Origin: an uncultured Bacteroidota bacterium
Lineage (GTDB): Bacteria > Bacteroidota > Bacteroidia > Bacteroidales > VadinHA17
Direction of reading: 5' to 3'
Length of the DNA: 64,000 nt
Assembly: GCA_903824785.1 (NCBI GenBank)
Contig: CAIJYD010000037.1
Span: 62,001-126,000 of the forward strand
Part shown: positions 1-9,700 of the stretch, piece by piece
Numbering within the stretch: the stretch's first letter is position 1
How the letters are laid out: each line of letters begins with the position of its first letter
Made by a program: the position numbers and the translations under genes
The notes under the pieces: model-generated
The model's input: the letters and a program-made list of their open reading frames with translations, nothing else
What the model was told of the DNA's origin: nothing
The model's database searches: none

Positions 1-493
1 CACTTACATATCCAAGAACGTGTGCTGCTACCGGTTTCGAATATTTCCTCAATGTTCTAGGCTGAACATAAAAACCCGGATACATAAACATCTTTTCCTG
101 TAGCCTTGCGTATGTCTGGTCTGAAATTTGTTTCAGGAATACTGAAGGCGCACGCCTTGAGTAATTTATAGCGATTTTCATTCTTTCCCTGAATAACTCA
201 CCCGTTATTCCCAGAAGACTGCAGAAACTTGCTGTGTCAATTTTACTGATCTGTCCGGGAACAACCATCAGGTCGTAAGCTGCTTGGTTAAAAACAATAA
301 GTTTCCCATTTCTGTCATATATCAGTCCGCGGGCAGGATACTGGGTAATATACCTCAGAACATTATTATCGGCGGAGAGCCGGTATGAGTCTTTTACAAC
401 CTGTATGACAAACAACCTTGCTATCAGGCTCAAACAAGACAGCACAATGATTGCTATGATAATATATTTCCTGTTAATGAATGAATCTTTCAT
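1..493 (-). CDS. mrdA: Penicillin-binding protein 2 (MrdA), N-terminal part
   Basis: Peptidoglycan transpeptidase of the elongation (Rod) complex, anchored in the inner membrane with its catalytic part in the periplasm. I translated the open frame by hand from the ATG whose complement is at 491-493. About 164 codons are visible. They begin with a short cytoplasmic stretch, then a hydrophobic segment at about residues 10-30, then the class B PBP motif PARGLIYDRNG near residue 53. The dimerisation region follows, and the transpeptidase domain with its SxxK serine lies beyond the window. It starts 8 bp after mreD and is the last visible gene of purH-mreBCD-mrdA, the usual Bacteroidales order, in which rodA normally follows. 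The call rests on the N-terminal motif and context. Confidence 0.9.
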   Translation of the reverse strand, partial: MKDSFINRKYIIIAIIVLSCLSLIARLFVIQVVKDSYRLSADNNVLRYITQYPARGLIYDRNGKLIVFNQAAYDLMVVPGQISKIDTASFCSLLGITGELFRERMKIAINYSRRAPSVFLKQISDQTYARLQEKMFMYPGFYVQPRTLRKYSKPVAAHVLGYVS

Positions 494-501
494 ATCCCGG
501 T

Positions 502-1011
502 CTATTTCTTCCCTTTTCTGTAAAATTCAATGAGAAGAATAAAGGTTATGGAAAAAATGGAACTCAGTATTATCCTGAGCACAGTTCTGAAGAAATCAGT
601 AAAGCGCAATACCTCAATAAAGAAAAGCGCTGTATGATGAATAAATACAATAAAAAGGGCATATGTTAAGAACCAGTTAAATCCATAAGAAGCCATTGAA
701 GGTTCAGCTCCGGTCTCATAGCCATCTCTGGGAGACATTACTCTTAAGACATAAGGGCGGACGAATCCTGCAAGAACTGTTGCCGAGGAATGCATTCCTG
801 GTGAGCCGGAGAAAAAATCCACTATGAGGCCTGTAAGAAATGAGAGAAGGAGTAATAACCATGAAGGTATTTCAAAAGGTAAAAGAAGGATAAACAATAA
901 ATAGATATACGGATTTATATACCCGCTGAACTGAATATTGTTAAACAACAGTATCTGTGCCAGGATAAGCAAAATAAATATCAGACCAAACCTAAAAACC
1001 GAGTTGATCAT
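502..1011 (-). CDS. mreD: Rod shape-determining protein MreD
   Basis: Integral membrane component of the elongasome that links MreC, PBP2 and RodA during side-wall growth. The 169-residue product is almost entirely hydrophobic with about five membrane segments. The motif LPFEIPSW near residue 45 and the stretch DFFSGSPGMHS near residue 65 resemble the conserved central region of Bacteroidetes MreD. Its ATG overlaps the mreC stop codon in an ATGA at 1008-1011, which suggests translational coupling. Identification relies as much on its place between mreC and mrdA as on sequence, because MreD is poorly conserved. Confidence 0.9.
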   Translation of the reverse strand: MINSVFRFGLIFILLILAQILLFNNIQFSGYINPYIYLLFILLLPFEIPSWLLLLLSFLTGLIVDFFSGSPGMHSSATVLAGFVRPYVLRVMSPRDGYETGAEPSMASYGFNWFLTYALFIVFIHHTALFFIEVLRFTDFFRTVLRIILSSIFSITFILLIEFYRKGKK

Positions 1012-1829
1012 TTAAACAATTTTTCAAGTTCAAGTTGTTCCGTTTTCTTCATATTGCCAATAACATCAACAAAGTGAAGCTTCTTAAAATCGGTTGCCAG
1101 TGAAATAGTAATTTTATAAAAATCACCGCCCCTTTTCTCAAAATCACTCACAGTACCCACAATTATTCCTTCAGGAAATATTGCAGAATAGCCTGTAGTT
1201 TCTATTGTATCACCTATACTTACAAAAACATGCTGAGGAATTTCACTTAATACAGCCTTCCGGTGATCTCTTCCATCCCAATTGAGTGACCCGAAATATC
1301 CATTAGATTTTAATCTTGCACTTAATTTGAAATCAATGTTTAACATCGACATGGCAATAGAAAAATTTTCAGTACAGCCCACAATTACTCCGGCAACCCC
1401 GAGTCCATCAGTAACAGCCATATTGACTGCTATTCCCTGATTCAATCCTTTGTTAATAGTAAAAAAATTCTTTTGCCTGTTTATTGAGTTATCAATTACT
1501 TCAGCAGTTGCATGAATGTATTGCTGCCGGAAAACAGAATCGGAAACTGAAACAAAAAGAGAGTTTTCATTTTTAACCAGCCGCTCGATACTATTTCTAA
1601 GGGCAACATTCTCAGCTGCAAGGCTCTTATTGATATCACGAAGATTAAGATATGTACGGGTATTGATTATTTTCTCCTCAAGTCCGTTTACCAGACCATT
1701 GATGGCATTCACCACACGTGCATTATGGTAATTATTACCTGTTGCCAGTAAATAACCAGCTATCCCTTCGAGAATAAGAAAGATGATCAGATTATTGTAT
1801 CTCGCCAGAAAGGTCAGCAGGCTCCTCAT
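1008..1829 (-). CDS. mreC: Rod shape-determining protein MreC
   Basis: Periplasmic scaffold of the Rod complex that contacts PBP2. The 273-residue product has one membrane segment at about residues 12-32, then a helical coiled-coil stretch to about residue 95. The paired beta-barrel MreC domain follows, with the typical motifs GLNQGI, GVAGVIVG and a late GTVSDFEKRGGDFY. Length is normal for Bacteroidetes. It lies 13 bp after mreB and overlaps mreD by 4 bp, so mreBCD are almost certainly co-transcribed. Confidence 0.95.
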   Translation of the reverse strand: MRSLLTFLARYNNLIIFLILEGIAGYLLATGNNYHNARVVNAINGLVNGLEEKIINTRTYLNLRDINKSLAAENVALRNSIERLVKNENSLFVSVSDSVFRQQYIHATAEVIDNSINRQKNFFTINKGLNQGIAVNMAVTDGLGVAGVIVGCTENFSIAMSMLNIDFKLSARLKSNGYFGSLNWDGRDHRKAVLSEIPQHVFVSIGDTIETTGYSAIFPEGIIVGTVSDFEKRGGDFYKITISLATDFKKLHFVDVIGNMKKTEQLELEKLFK

Positions 1830-1842
1830 TCACCCCGTTGGA

Positions 1843-2865
1843 TTATCTCATTAGGAATTGAAATTTGTCGACATTTTTCAGGGCAACGCCGGTACCCCGT
1901 GCCACAGCATGCAAAGGATCTTCAACAACATTAAAGTTGATATTGATCTTGTCGGTAAGCCTTTTATCGAGTCCCCTCAGTAAAGCTCCACCTCCGGCCA
2001 GGTATATTCCTTTGTTGACTATATCAGCATATAGCTCAGGCGGTGTCTGTTCCAGAACGCTTAACAGAGCTGCCTCAACTTTTGATAATGATTTATCAAG
2101 GCAATAGGCGATCTCCTGGTATGAGATCGGTATTTCTATTGGCAGAGCTGTCATAATATTAGGCCCTCTTACAACATAATCAGGTGGAGGATTTTCAATA
2201 TCAGGAAGAGCTGCGCCTACTCCGATCTTTATATCCTCTGCCGTACGTTCGCCAATCTTGATGTTATGCTGGTGACGCATATACGCTTGAATATCTGCCG
2301 TAAAGCCATCTCCTGCAATCCTGATTGATTTATTGCAAACTATACCACCAAGAGCTATTACTGCTATTTCGGTTGTACCTCCGCCGATATCCACAACCAT
2401 GCAACCTTCAGGCGCTTCAACATCGAGGCCGATTCCAATAGCAGCAGCCATAGGTTCATAGATCATGTAAACATCACGCCCTCCGGCATGCTCTGAAGAA
2501 TCTCGTACTGCTCTTATTTCCACTTCTGTGCTTCCTGATGGTATACAAACAACCATTTTCAGTGATGGGGAGAAGAGGCGCTGGCGCTTATCAATCATCT
2601 TGATCATCCCCCTTATCATAAGTTCGGCAGCATTGAAATCGGCAATTACGCCATCACGCAAAGGCCTGATAGTCTTAATATTATCATGCGTTTTACCATG
2701 CATTTGCCTTGCTTTTTCACCTATCGCTATAAGCTTCCCTGTATTTTTATCTATTGCCACAATTGATGGTTCATCTACAACAACCTTATCATTATGAATT
2801 ATGATAGTGTTTGCTGTTCCCAGATCAATTGCAATCTCCTGTGTTAAGAATGAAAATAGGCCCAT
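1843..2865 (-). CDS. mreB: Rod shape-determining protein MreB (bacterial actin)
   Basis: Cytoplasmic actin-like ATPase that forms membrane-associated filaments guiding lateral wall synthesis. The 340-residue product shows the actin-fold phosphate-1 motif IAIDLGTANT near residue 12, the phosphate-2 motif VVDIGGGTTEIAV near residue 160, and the adenosine motif LAGGGALLRGL near residue 290. The N-terminal MGLFSF is a plausible membrane-binding helix. It starts 23 bp after purH, and no separate promoter is visible in that gap, so it probably shares the purH transcript. Confidence 0.98.
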   Translation of the reverse strand: MGLFSFLTQEIAIDLGTANTIIIHNDKVVVDEPSIVAIDKNTGKLIAIGEKARQMHGKTHDNIKTIRPLRDGVIADFNAAELMIRGMIKMIDKRQRLFSPSLKMVVCIPSGSTEVEIRAVRDSSEHAGGRDVYMIYEPMAAAIGIGLDVEAPEGCMVVDIGGGTTEIAVIALGGIVCNKSIRIAGDGFTADIQAYMRHQHNIKIGERTAEDIKIGVGAALPDIENPPPDYVVRGPNIMTALPIEIPISYQEIAYCLDKSLSKVEAALLSVLEQTPPELYADIVNKGIYLAGGGALLRGLDKRLTDKININFNVVEDPLHAVARGTGVALKNVDKFQFLMR

Positions 2866-2888
2866 TATTATAATTTAATTAATATATG

Positions 2889-4412
2889 TTAATGTTTAAA
2901 ATGTCTTATTCCTGTGAAAACCATTGCCACTCCATTTGAAGAGCAGTAGTCAATGGAATCCTGATCTTTAACCGATCCACCCGGCTGAACAATAGCCATA
3001 ATTCCCGCTTTATGAGCAATCTCCACACTATCGGCAAAAGGGAAAAATGCATCTGAGGCAAGGACAGATCCTTTCAGTTCGAATCCGAATGAACGGGCTT
3101 TTTCAATAGCCTGTTTCAAGGCATCAACCCGCGATGTTTGTCCGATACCACTTGCATACAACTGACGATTTTTTGCTATAACTATCGTGTTCGATTTGCT
3201 GTGTTTTACAATTATATTAGCAAAAACAAGATCCTCAACTTCTTCAGCAACAGGCTTTCTTTTCGTTACCGGTTTCATCTCCTTTGCAGTTTCAGTACTG
3301 TTGTCTCTCTCCTGCCACAAAACACCGTTCAGCAACGATCTGTAACCATAGTTGTTTTTTACCGAATCTTTTCTGAGAAGGATGATTCTGTTCTTTTTCT
3401 GCTTAAGAATTTCCAATGCCCCCGGGGTAAATTCCGGTGCGATTATTATTTCAAAAAATATTTTATCAATCTCTGCAGCTGTTATCTCATTAACAGGTGC
3501 ATTAGTGACAATCACACCACCGAATGCTGAGACAGGATCACATGCAAGTGCATCTTTCCAGGCCTCTGTTGAACTATCCCGGGAAGCCACGCCACAGGCG
3601 TTATTATGTTTAATGATTACAAAGGTGGTCGAAGTAAATTCATCAATCAGGTTTAGAGCAGCATCAAGGTCAAGAAGGTTATTATATGAAATCTCTTTAC
3701 CGTGAAGTTTATCAAAAATCTCACCCGGGTTGCCGTAAAAGATTCCCTTCTGATGTGGATTTTCTCCGTATCTCAAAGGATATGATTCATTTATGCTCTC
3801 CCTGAAAGCAGGTATCGCTGACTGTCTGTTGAAATATCTGAAAATAGCCGCATCGTAATGTGATGAGGTCTGAAATGCCATGGCAGCGTAATGACGCCGT
3901 TGGTCAAGTGATGTAACTCCTTCTTTTTCACTTAATAATGTAAGCAGGTCATGATATTGCCATCTTCCTGAAACTATCAGAACATCATTATAGTTTTTGG
4001 CTGCTGCCCTTATGAGGGAGATTCCCCCTATGTCTATCTTTTCAATTATTTCATCCTCAGCATCTACCGATTTCAGAGTCTCTTCAAAAGGATAAAGGTC
4101 AACAATTACGAGATCAATTTCAGGGATCTTATATTTCGCAAGCTGCTCAAGATCTTCGGTATTTTCCCTCCTCGCCAGTATACCCCCGAAAACGGAAGGA
4201 TGAAGGGTTTTGACTCTGCCACCCAGTATTGAAGGATAAGAAGTCAGATCCTCAACCTTTTCTGCCGGTATTCCGAGCTCATTAATAAAGCTGAATGTAC
4301 CACCGGTGGAATAAATCTTCACGTCCAGCTTGTAAAGTATTTTTACAATTTCAGCTAATCCATCCTTATAAAAAACTGAAATCAGTGCACTGCGTATTCT
4401 TTTGTCACTCAT
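2889..4412 (-). CDS. purH: Bifunctional AICAR formyltransferase / IMP cyclohydrolase PurH
   Basis: Catalyses the last two steps of IMP synthesis: formylation of AICAR, then ring closure. The open frame reaches 4487, but the family begins with MSDKRIRSALISV. I therefore place the start at 4412, giving 507 residues, the usual Bacteroidetes length; the 25 upstream codons look like leader. The N-terminal methylglyoxal-synthase-like cyclohydrolase domain covers about residues 5-190 (STGGT near 36). The AICAR transformylase domain follows, with KHNNACGVA near residue 270 and a C-terminal AHKAGIMAIVQPGGS. It is the first gene of the purH-mreBCD-mrdA run, an order known from Bacteroides. Confidence 0.96.
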   Translation of the reverse strand: MSDKRIRSALISVFYKDGLAEIVKILYKLDVKIYSTGGTFSFINELGIPAEKVEDLTSYPSILGGRVKTLHPSVFGGILARRENTEDLEQLAKYKIPEIDLVIVDLYPFEETLKSVDAEDEIIEKIDIGGISLIRAAAKNYNDVLIVSGRWQYHDLLTLLSEKEGVTSLDQRRHYAAMAFQTSSHYDAAIFRYFNRQSAIPAFRESINESYPLRYGENPHQKGIFYGNPGEIFDKLHGKEISYNNLLDLDAALNLIDEFTSTTFVIIKHNNACGVASRDSSTEAWKDALACDPVSAFGGVIVTNAPVNEITAAEIDKIFFEIIIAPEFTPGALEILKQKKNRIILLRKDSVKNNYGYRSLLNGVLWQERDNSTETAKEMKPVTKRKPVAEEVEDLVFANIIVKHSKSNTIVIAKNRQLYASGIGQTSRVDALKQAIEKARSFGFELKGSVLASDAFFPFADSVEIAHKAGIMAIVQPGGSVKDQDSIDYCSSNGVAMVFTGIRHFKH

Positions 4413-4527
4413 TATATGATAATTACAATTGGCGTCCGAAACTACTTTTATGCCGTTTAAAAATAGATATTTTTTTAGAAACCTCAATACATTATAATAT
4501 ATGATTATATGCTTAAAATGATTTTCG

Positions 4528-4535
4528 TATATTTG
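4528..4535 (+). promoter_or_regulatory. Putative -7 promoter element for the permease gene
   Basis: TATATTTG matches the Bacteroidetes sigma-70-type -7 consensus TAnnTTTG. No clear TTTG is visible 18-20 bp upstream. Transcription would start near 4542, downstream of the first ATG of the long open frame (4509). This supports use of the ATG at 4566. Confidence 0.5.
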
Positions 4536-4565
4536 AACCTCGAAACCAGTAATAAAACTAAAAGA

Positions 4566-5813
4566 ATGTTCTTCAGGTTATTTAAAGAAGGTTTTATCTT
4601 TGCCATTAACTCTATTATTGTTAATAAGTTAAGAACGTTTCTTTCACTTTTCGGAATTACCATCGGCATTTTTTCCATCATATCTGTATTTACTGTACTC
4701 GACTGGATGGAGAAATCTATCCGCGACAGCATTTCCAGTTTAGGGGATAATGTGGTATATGTTCAGAAATTTCCATGGTCGTTCGACCCTAATCTGGCCT
4801 GGTGGGACATAATTAAATGGCCTTCAATCTCGAATAAAGATTTCGAAGCAATTCAAAAAAAATCGACTAAAACCGAATCAATATGCTTACTGGTTTCCCA
4901 GTCGGAACAGATAAGATACAAAAAAAATATTGCCCGCGATTTATCAGTAGCAGCTGTTACTATAGAATTTGAGAATGTAAGGTCGTTTGAAATTGACAAG
5001 GGCAGATACTTCTCTCCGTATGAAGCTTCATCGGGAAAAAACGTTGCAATAATCGGTGCGGAAATAGCAACAAAACTATTTGAGAAAACCGATCCTGTTG
5101 GAAAACAGATAACTATTTCCGGTTTTAAAACTACTGTAATTGGTGTTTTCAAAAAAGAAGGCAAAGGAGGGATCAGCGATAACGGAATGGATGAATTAAC
5201 GCTTGTCCCAATGAACTTTGGAAGAAGCTTTATCAATATGCGCAACAGATTTGTAGATACCCAATTAATGATTAAAGCAAAGCCAGGCGTTTCGGTTGAT
5301 GAGTTAAGTGATGAAACAATAATGATTCTCAGAGCAGCAAGAAGGCTTCAGCCTGAAGAGATTAATAATTTCTCGGTTAATAAAGCGAGTCTTCTGACAC
5401 AGGGGTTTGAAAACGTTTTTAAAGGAATAAATATCGGTGGCTGGGTTATCGGCGGATTTGCCATACTTGTCGGTGGCTTCGGAATTGCAAACATCATGTT
5501 TGTTTCAGTGAGGGAACGAACAAATATTATAGGCATACAGAAAGCCCTTGGAGCAAAAAGGTTTTTTATACTTCTTCAGTTCCTTGTTGAATCGGTTCTT
5601 CTTTCAATTATTGGCGGTATGCTGGGAATTATAATGATATTTATTGCCACTCTATTCATAAATTACCTGTACGATCTTAATATTTATCTGACAATGACAA
5701 ATATGTTACTGGCAATATTCATTTCGGGAATAATAGGGGTGGTAGCGGGTTATGCTCCGGCATATTCTGCTGCTAAAATGAATCCTGTTGAAGCAATAGG
5801 GTTCTCATTCTGA
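4566..5813 (+). CDS. MacB/FtsX-type ABC transporter permease
   Basis: Membrane subunit of the MacB/LolC/FtsX class, which couples an ATPase to periplasmic substrate handling or lipoprotein transport. The chosen start gives 415 residues. The order is: N-terminal cytoplasmic helix and first membrane segment (LRTFLSLFGITIGIFSIIS), a periplasmic MacB-PCD-like domain of about 230 residues, then three membrane segments with the FtsX motif VRERTNIIGIQKALGAK. The last helix ends in the typical AAKMNPVEAI. The open frame extends to 4509, but the promoter-like box at 4528 lies inside that extension. No ATPase gene is adjacent, so the partner must be encoded elsewhere. The stop overlaps the end of rsmA by 9 bp, tail to tail. 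The substrate is unknown. Confidence 0.88.
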   Translation: MFFRLFKEGFIFAINSIIVNKLRTFLSLFGITIGIFSIISVFTVLDWMEKSIRDSISSLGDNVVYVQKFPWSFDPNLAWWDIIKWPSISNKDFEAIQKKSTKTESICLLVSQSEQIRYKKNIARDLSVAAVTIEFENVRSFEIDKGRYFSPYEASSGKNVAIIGAEIATKLFEKTDPVGKQITISGFKTTVIGVFKKEGKGGISDNGMDELTLVPMNFGRSFINMRNRFVDTQLMIKAKPGVSVDELSDETIMILRAARRLQPEEINNFSVNKASLLTQGFENVFKGINIGGWVIGGFAILVGGFGIANIMFVSVRERTNIIGIQKALGAKRFFILLQFLVESVLLSIIGGMLGIIMIFIATLFINYLYDLNIYLTMTNMLLAIFISGIIGVVAGYAPAYSAAKMNPVEAIGFSF

Positions 5814-6587
5814 TATTACCCTGTTCTCATCAATCCACCTTGTCATCTGAACAAACTGATCAACAGACAATTGCTCGGGTCTAAGACCAAATTCATGGTA
5901 GTTTTCCTGCTTCAGCTCAAATGCCGCTCTTACAGAATTTCTTAACGTTTTCCGTCGCTGGTTAAAGCAGGCTTTCACAACTCTGAAAAAGAGAATCTCG
6001 TCACAGTCAAGATTCTTCACATCATTTCTGATTAACCTTATTACACCTGATTTTACTTTCGGAGGTGGAGAAAAAACATGTTCCGATACTGTGAACAGAT
6101 ATTCCGTACTGTAAAATGCCTGAAGCAAAACACTGAGTATACCGTAAGTCTTTGAACCTGGCCCTGCACAGATTCTTTCAGCCACCTCTTTCTGAAACAT
6201 CCCTGCTATTTCGACCACCTTATCACGATGCTTCAAGGCTTTGAAAAGGATCTGTGTTGAAATGTTATATGGGAAATTCCCTATAATTGCCACCTTTTCT
6301 GGAAAATAATCATCAAGATCCATTGAGAGAAAATCACCTCTCATAATGTTTTTCAGCTCAGGAAAGTGAGTCTGCAGATAATAAACCGACTCGTTATCTA
6401 TCTCGATAACCCTGAAATCAGGGAAGCCCCTCTCCATAAGGTAGCCTGTCAGTATCCCCATGCCAGGGCCAATTTCCAGTACAGAGTTGTATCCTTCTCC
6501 TGTTAGTGATAAAGCTATTTTTTCAGCAATCCCTGTATCTTTCAGAAAGTGCTGCCCCAGATTTCTTTTTGGTTGAACTCGGCCCAT
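5805..6587 (-). CDS. rsmA: 16S rRNA (adenine1518/1519-N6,N6)-dimethyltransferase RsmA (KsgA)
   Basis: Dimethylates two adjacent adenines in the 3'-terminal hairpin of 16S rRNA during 30S maturation. The 260-residue product has NLGQHFLKD at the N-terminus, the SAM-binding loop EIGPGMGILT near residue 40, and the catalytic NFPYNIS near residue 104. The C-terminal helical domain carries FNQRRKTLRNS. Length and motifs are those of the family. It lies after the ABC exporter with a hairpin in the gap, so it probably has its own promoter. Confidence 0.96.
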   Translation of the reverse strand: MGRVQPKRNLGQHFLKDTGIAEKIALSLTGEGYNSVLEIGPGMGILTGYLMERGFPDFRVIEIDNESVYYLQTHFPELKNIMRGDFLSMDLDDYFPEKVAIIGNFPYNISTQILFKALKHRDKVVEIAGMFQKEVAERICAGPGSKTYGILSVLLQAFYSTEYLFTVSEHVFSPPPKVKSGVIRLIRNDVKNLDCDEILFFRVVKACFNQRRKTLRNSVRAAFELKQENYHEFGLRPEQLSVDQFVQMTRWIDENRVISE

Positions 6588-6662
6588 TTCGTACTTCTTT
6601 TATTAACTAAAATTATTCTGATTATCCAGGTTTTACTTTCCGGTTAACTTTTTTATCTGAAA

Positions 6663-6701
6663 CCACCTCTCCGATAAAGGGAATACCTTTTAATGAGGTG
6701 G
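6663..6701 (-). terminator. Hairpin between the ABC exporter and rsmA
   Basis: CCACCTC at 6663-6669 pairs with GAGGTGG at 6695-6701. A nested stem AAAGG/CCTTT sits in the loop (6676-6690). It begins directly after the exporter stop codon. No strong U-tract follows on the minus strand, so efficiency is uncertain. Confidence 0.45.
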
Positions 6702-9700
6702 CTAGAACTGCAGAAGATCTCTGCCGAACTTCCTCAGAATTGGTATTTTCAGCGATTCAAGAAAGATAATAGACCGCTTCAGGTTGTTATAATATAAGGT
6801 AACAAACAGGCAGGAGATCATAATCCAGATAATAATCAGATTAAACAGCATGGTATCTATCTTAATATCTCCAATCTGCTTATACGGAGCACAGAAATGG
6901 GCTCTCCCGATTCTTGATCCTGGTCTCATAAAAACAGGATCAGCTTTTTGAATAAACTTATCTCCTGCATCGTATATTTTACTGGTAGTTAAATTATTAA
7001 GCAGAAAATCGGCAAGATTTTTATTGTAATCCCTTTCTCTCATTTCAATAAAGTGATCCTCCCCCATTCTTAATGAAATGGACTTATATAATGAATCGCG
7101 TGTGTATGAAATTCTTCTCTCTTTTAGTCTGAAGAAGGTTCGAAGGCTGTCGATAAATGACTTCGCTTCAGTAGCAGCAAATTCATTAAGATCCTGATAA
7201 TTCATACTATTGATCCAGCTCCCCGGTTTAATATCTGCCTGAGTTGAAAGATCATTAATATGGAATCTGATTTTTTTGAGATTATTTTCAGAATATTCAC
7301 GGTAATCGGGGTTCTTTCCGGCAGTAAGACACTCGTCAATCTTTACTTTCAGCGTTGGCAGAAGAAATGAAGAGTACCAGCCATTCTGGCTTATCTCCAT
7401 GTCATATTTAAAAAAAGGCTTCTCAAATTTATTACTCTTGAATTGCTCAACACTCATTGCTTCGTATGCCCATCGGGTTACCATAATATCGCCGACAACC
7501 GGAACATATATTTTCTTGCTTATCGATTTATGAAGATCATCAAATTTTATCATTGCTCCTCCAAGCAAAAGCTGAGGAACCAGAATGAGAGGAATAAGGA
7601 TATAAATACTAACTGCTGTTCTCATGCCGGCAGAAATATTCAACCCCAGCATATTGCCAAAGCAGGCGGTTGAGAACAAAACTATCCAGTGCTGTAAAAG
7701 CATACCCCTCACATCCAGAATATAGTTAGCTACTATTACAAAAGATAAAGTTTGTATTGCTGACAGAGCAAAAAGAAAATTAATCTTTGAAACCAGATAG
7801 CTTAATCTGCTTAAATTCAAGAACTTCTCTCGTTCAAGAATTTTTCTGTCCCTGAAGATCTCCTCGGCACTCAAAGTAAGTCCAATAAAAAGCGCAACAA
7901 TAACCGACATAAAGAGAAATACCGGATAATTCTGATTGTTGGCAAAGCTATAAACACCATTCTCGCTGAACTTTGAAATATATCCCAGTATGAACGCAAG
8001 TAACGGAGCTTCAAGAAGGTTTATTGACATATACTGACGATCGGCCAGCTTACGGGTAAGGTTTCGCTTTATGAATGTTCTGATCTGATTTGCTTTTTCA
8101 GGAACCCTGAAATTGCTAGGAGGGATTATGGATTTCAATGGGATACCGTCCAGAACAGGCATCATTTTATTTTTATATTTCTCATACCACTCCTTTGGAT
8201 TGACCTGTCTCTCTTTTCCGGGGTGACCTGAATTATCAATAACCTTAACCTCAACAATATGCAGAATGCTGTCTGTCTCAACATTTCCACAATTCGGACA
8301 TTCACTTTCAGCGGCATTTGCCTGTGAAGTTTCTGTTTTGAAATATACCAGTGCTTCAACAGGATCACCATCGTAAATCATATAGCCACCCTTGTCGAGC
8401 AGCCATAATTTGTCGAACATTTTGATAATATCTGAAGAGGGCTGATGAATAATCGCAAAGACCAGTTTCCCGCTTAAAGCCTGATTTCTAAGAAGGCTCA
8501 TAACTTTTTCCGAATCGAAAGAAGATAAACCGGAGGTAGGTTCATCAATAAACAACACCACCGGCTCGCGCATAAGTTCAAGCCCAATATTAAGTCTTTT
8601 TCGCTGCCCCCCGCTGACCTTTTTATTCATCATATCTCCAACCTGCAGATCCTTAATATCATACAGGTCAAGATCGCGAAGCACTTTATCAACAGTATTT
8701 TTTAGTTCCTCTTCATTATAATCGCCAAAACATAAACGGGCATTAAAATAAAGATTCTGATAAACAGTAAGTTCCTCAATAAGCATGTCATCCTGAGGTA
8801 CATATCCAATTAGGCCGTTTAATTCTTCGGCGTCGGAATTAATATCATAACCATTTATATACAGATTCCCGGATGTCGGTTTTGTCTTTCCGTGAAGCAG
8901 GTTCAGCAATGTGGTTTTCCCAACACCGCTACCTCCCATAATACCAATCAGATTACCAGATTCTACTCTGAAATTCATTTTCTGTAATCCGTTGCCGGAA
9001 TTTTTGAAAAGGAATTCAATATCGTGCCCTTCAAATATTATCTTTTCAGGAAATTTCCTGGAAATGAATTTTTTATAAATCTTCGAATAATAGACGGGAT
9101 CAATTCCCTGCCCCTTGATATTCACCCCCCGCTCAAGCAGATATGGGCGGTATGAAATTATGTCTCTTCCCTTAAAGTACAGAACCTGTGCGCCGTCGTA
9201 GGTAAAAAGAAGTGTTCCGGTACTTTCAATATGCAATACTACCAGATGGCCTTTAAAACCCGATAGCCTCATATGTCTCCACTGGTCATAATTCTTGTAG
9301 AGTTCTGCTCCGGAAAGTTCAGAGTTATCACTTTCGATAATAAGAATACAGTCAGGCGACACATTATCGTACGATCTGCCTATCATGAAGGCAGTAGCAT
9401 TATCATATTCCTTTTTGGAAATATTAAATGTTCTTGAAACAATATCTATAATTGTCCTCTCCTGTGGGGAGATCATCCCATCTTCAAATGCGAATTCAAT
9501 CAACTGTAGAAAAACGATCATCCTCTCTTCGAGGAATAACCCTTTTTTGATCTGCCGGCAAATATTTGTAATCTGAAAAGAGATAAGCGAATCTTCATCA
9601 GACAACTCTGCCTTGTCAACTGTTTTGAGCTCATTGGAATAGAACTCAAGATTATTCTCAAAGAGCAAATAATATTCTTCTTCCAGCTCCCTGTTGAGGT

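Noticed and set aside
4413-4487. N-terminal extension of PurH
   Set aside because: Family proteins begin at the ATG at 4412; the extra 25 codons are AT-rich and not PurH-like.
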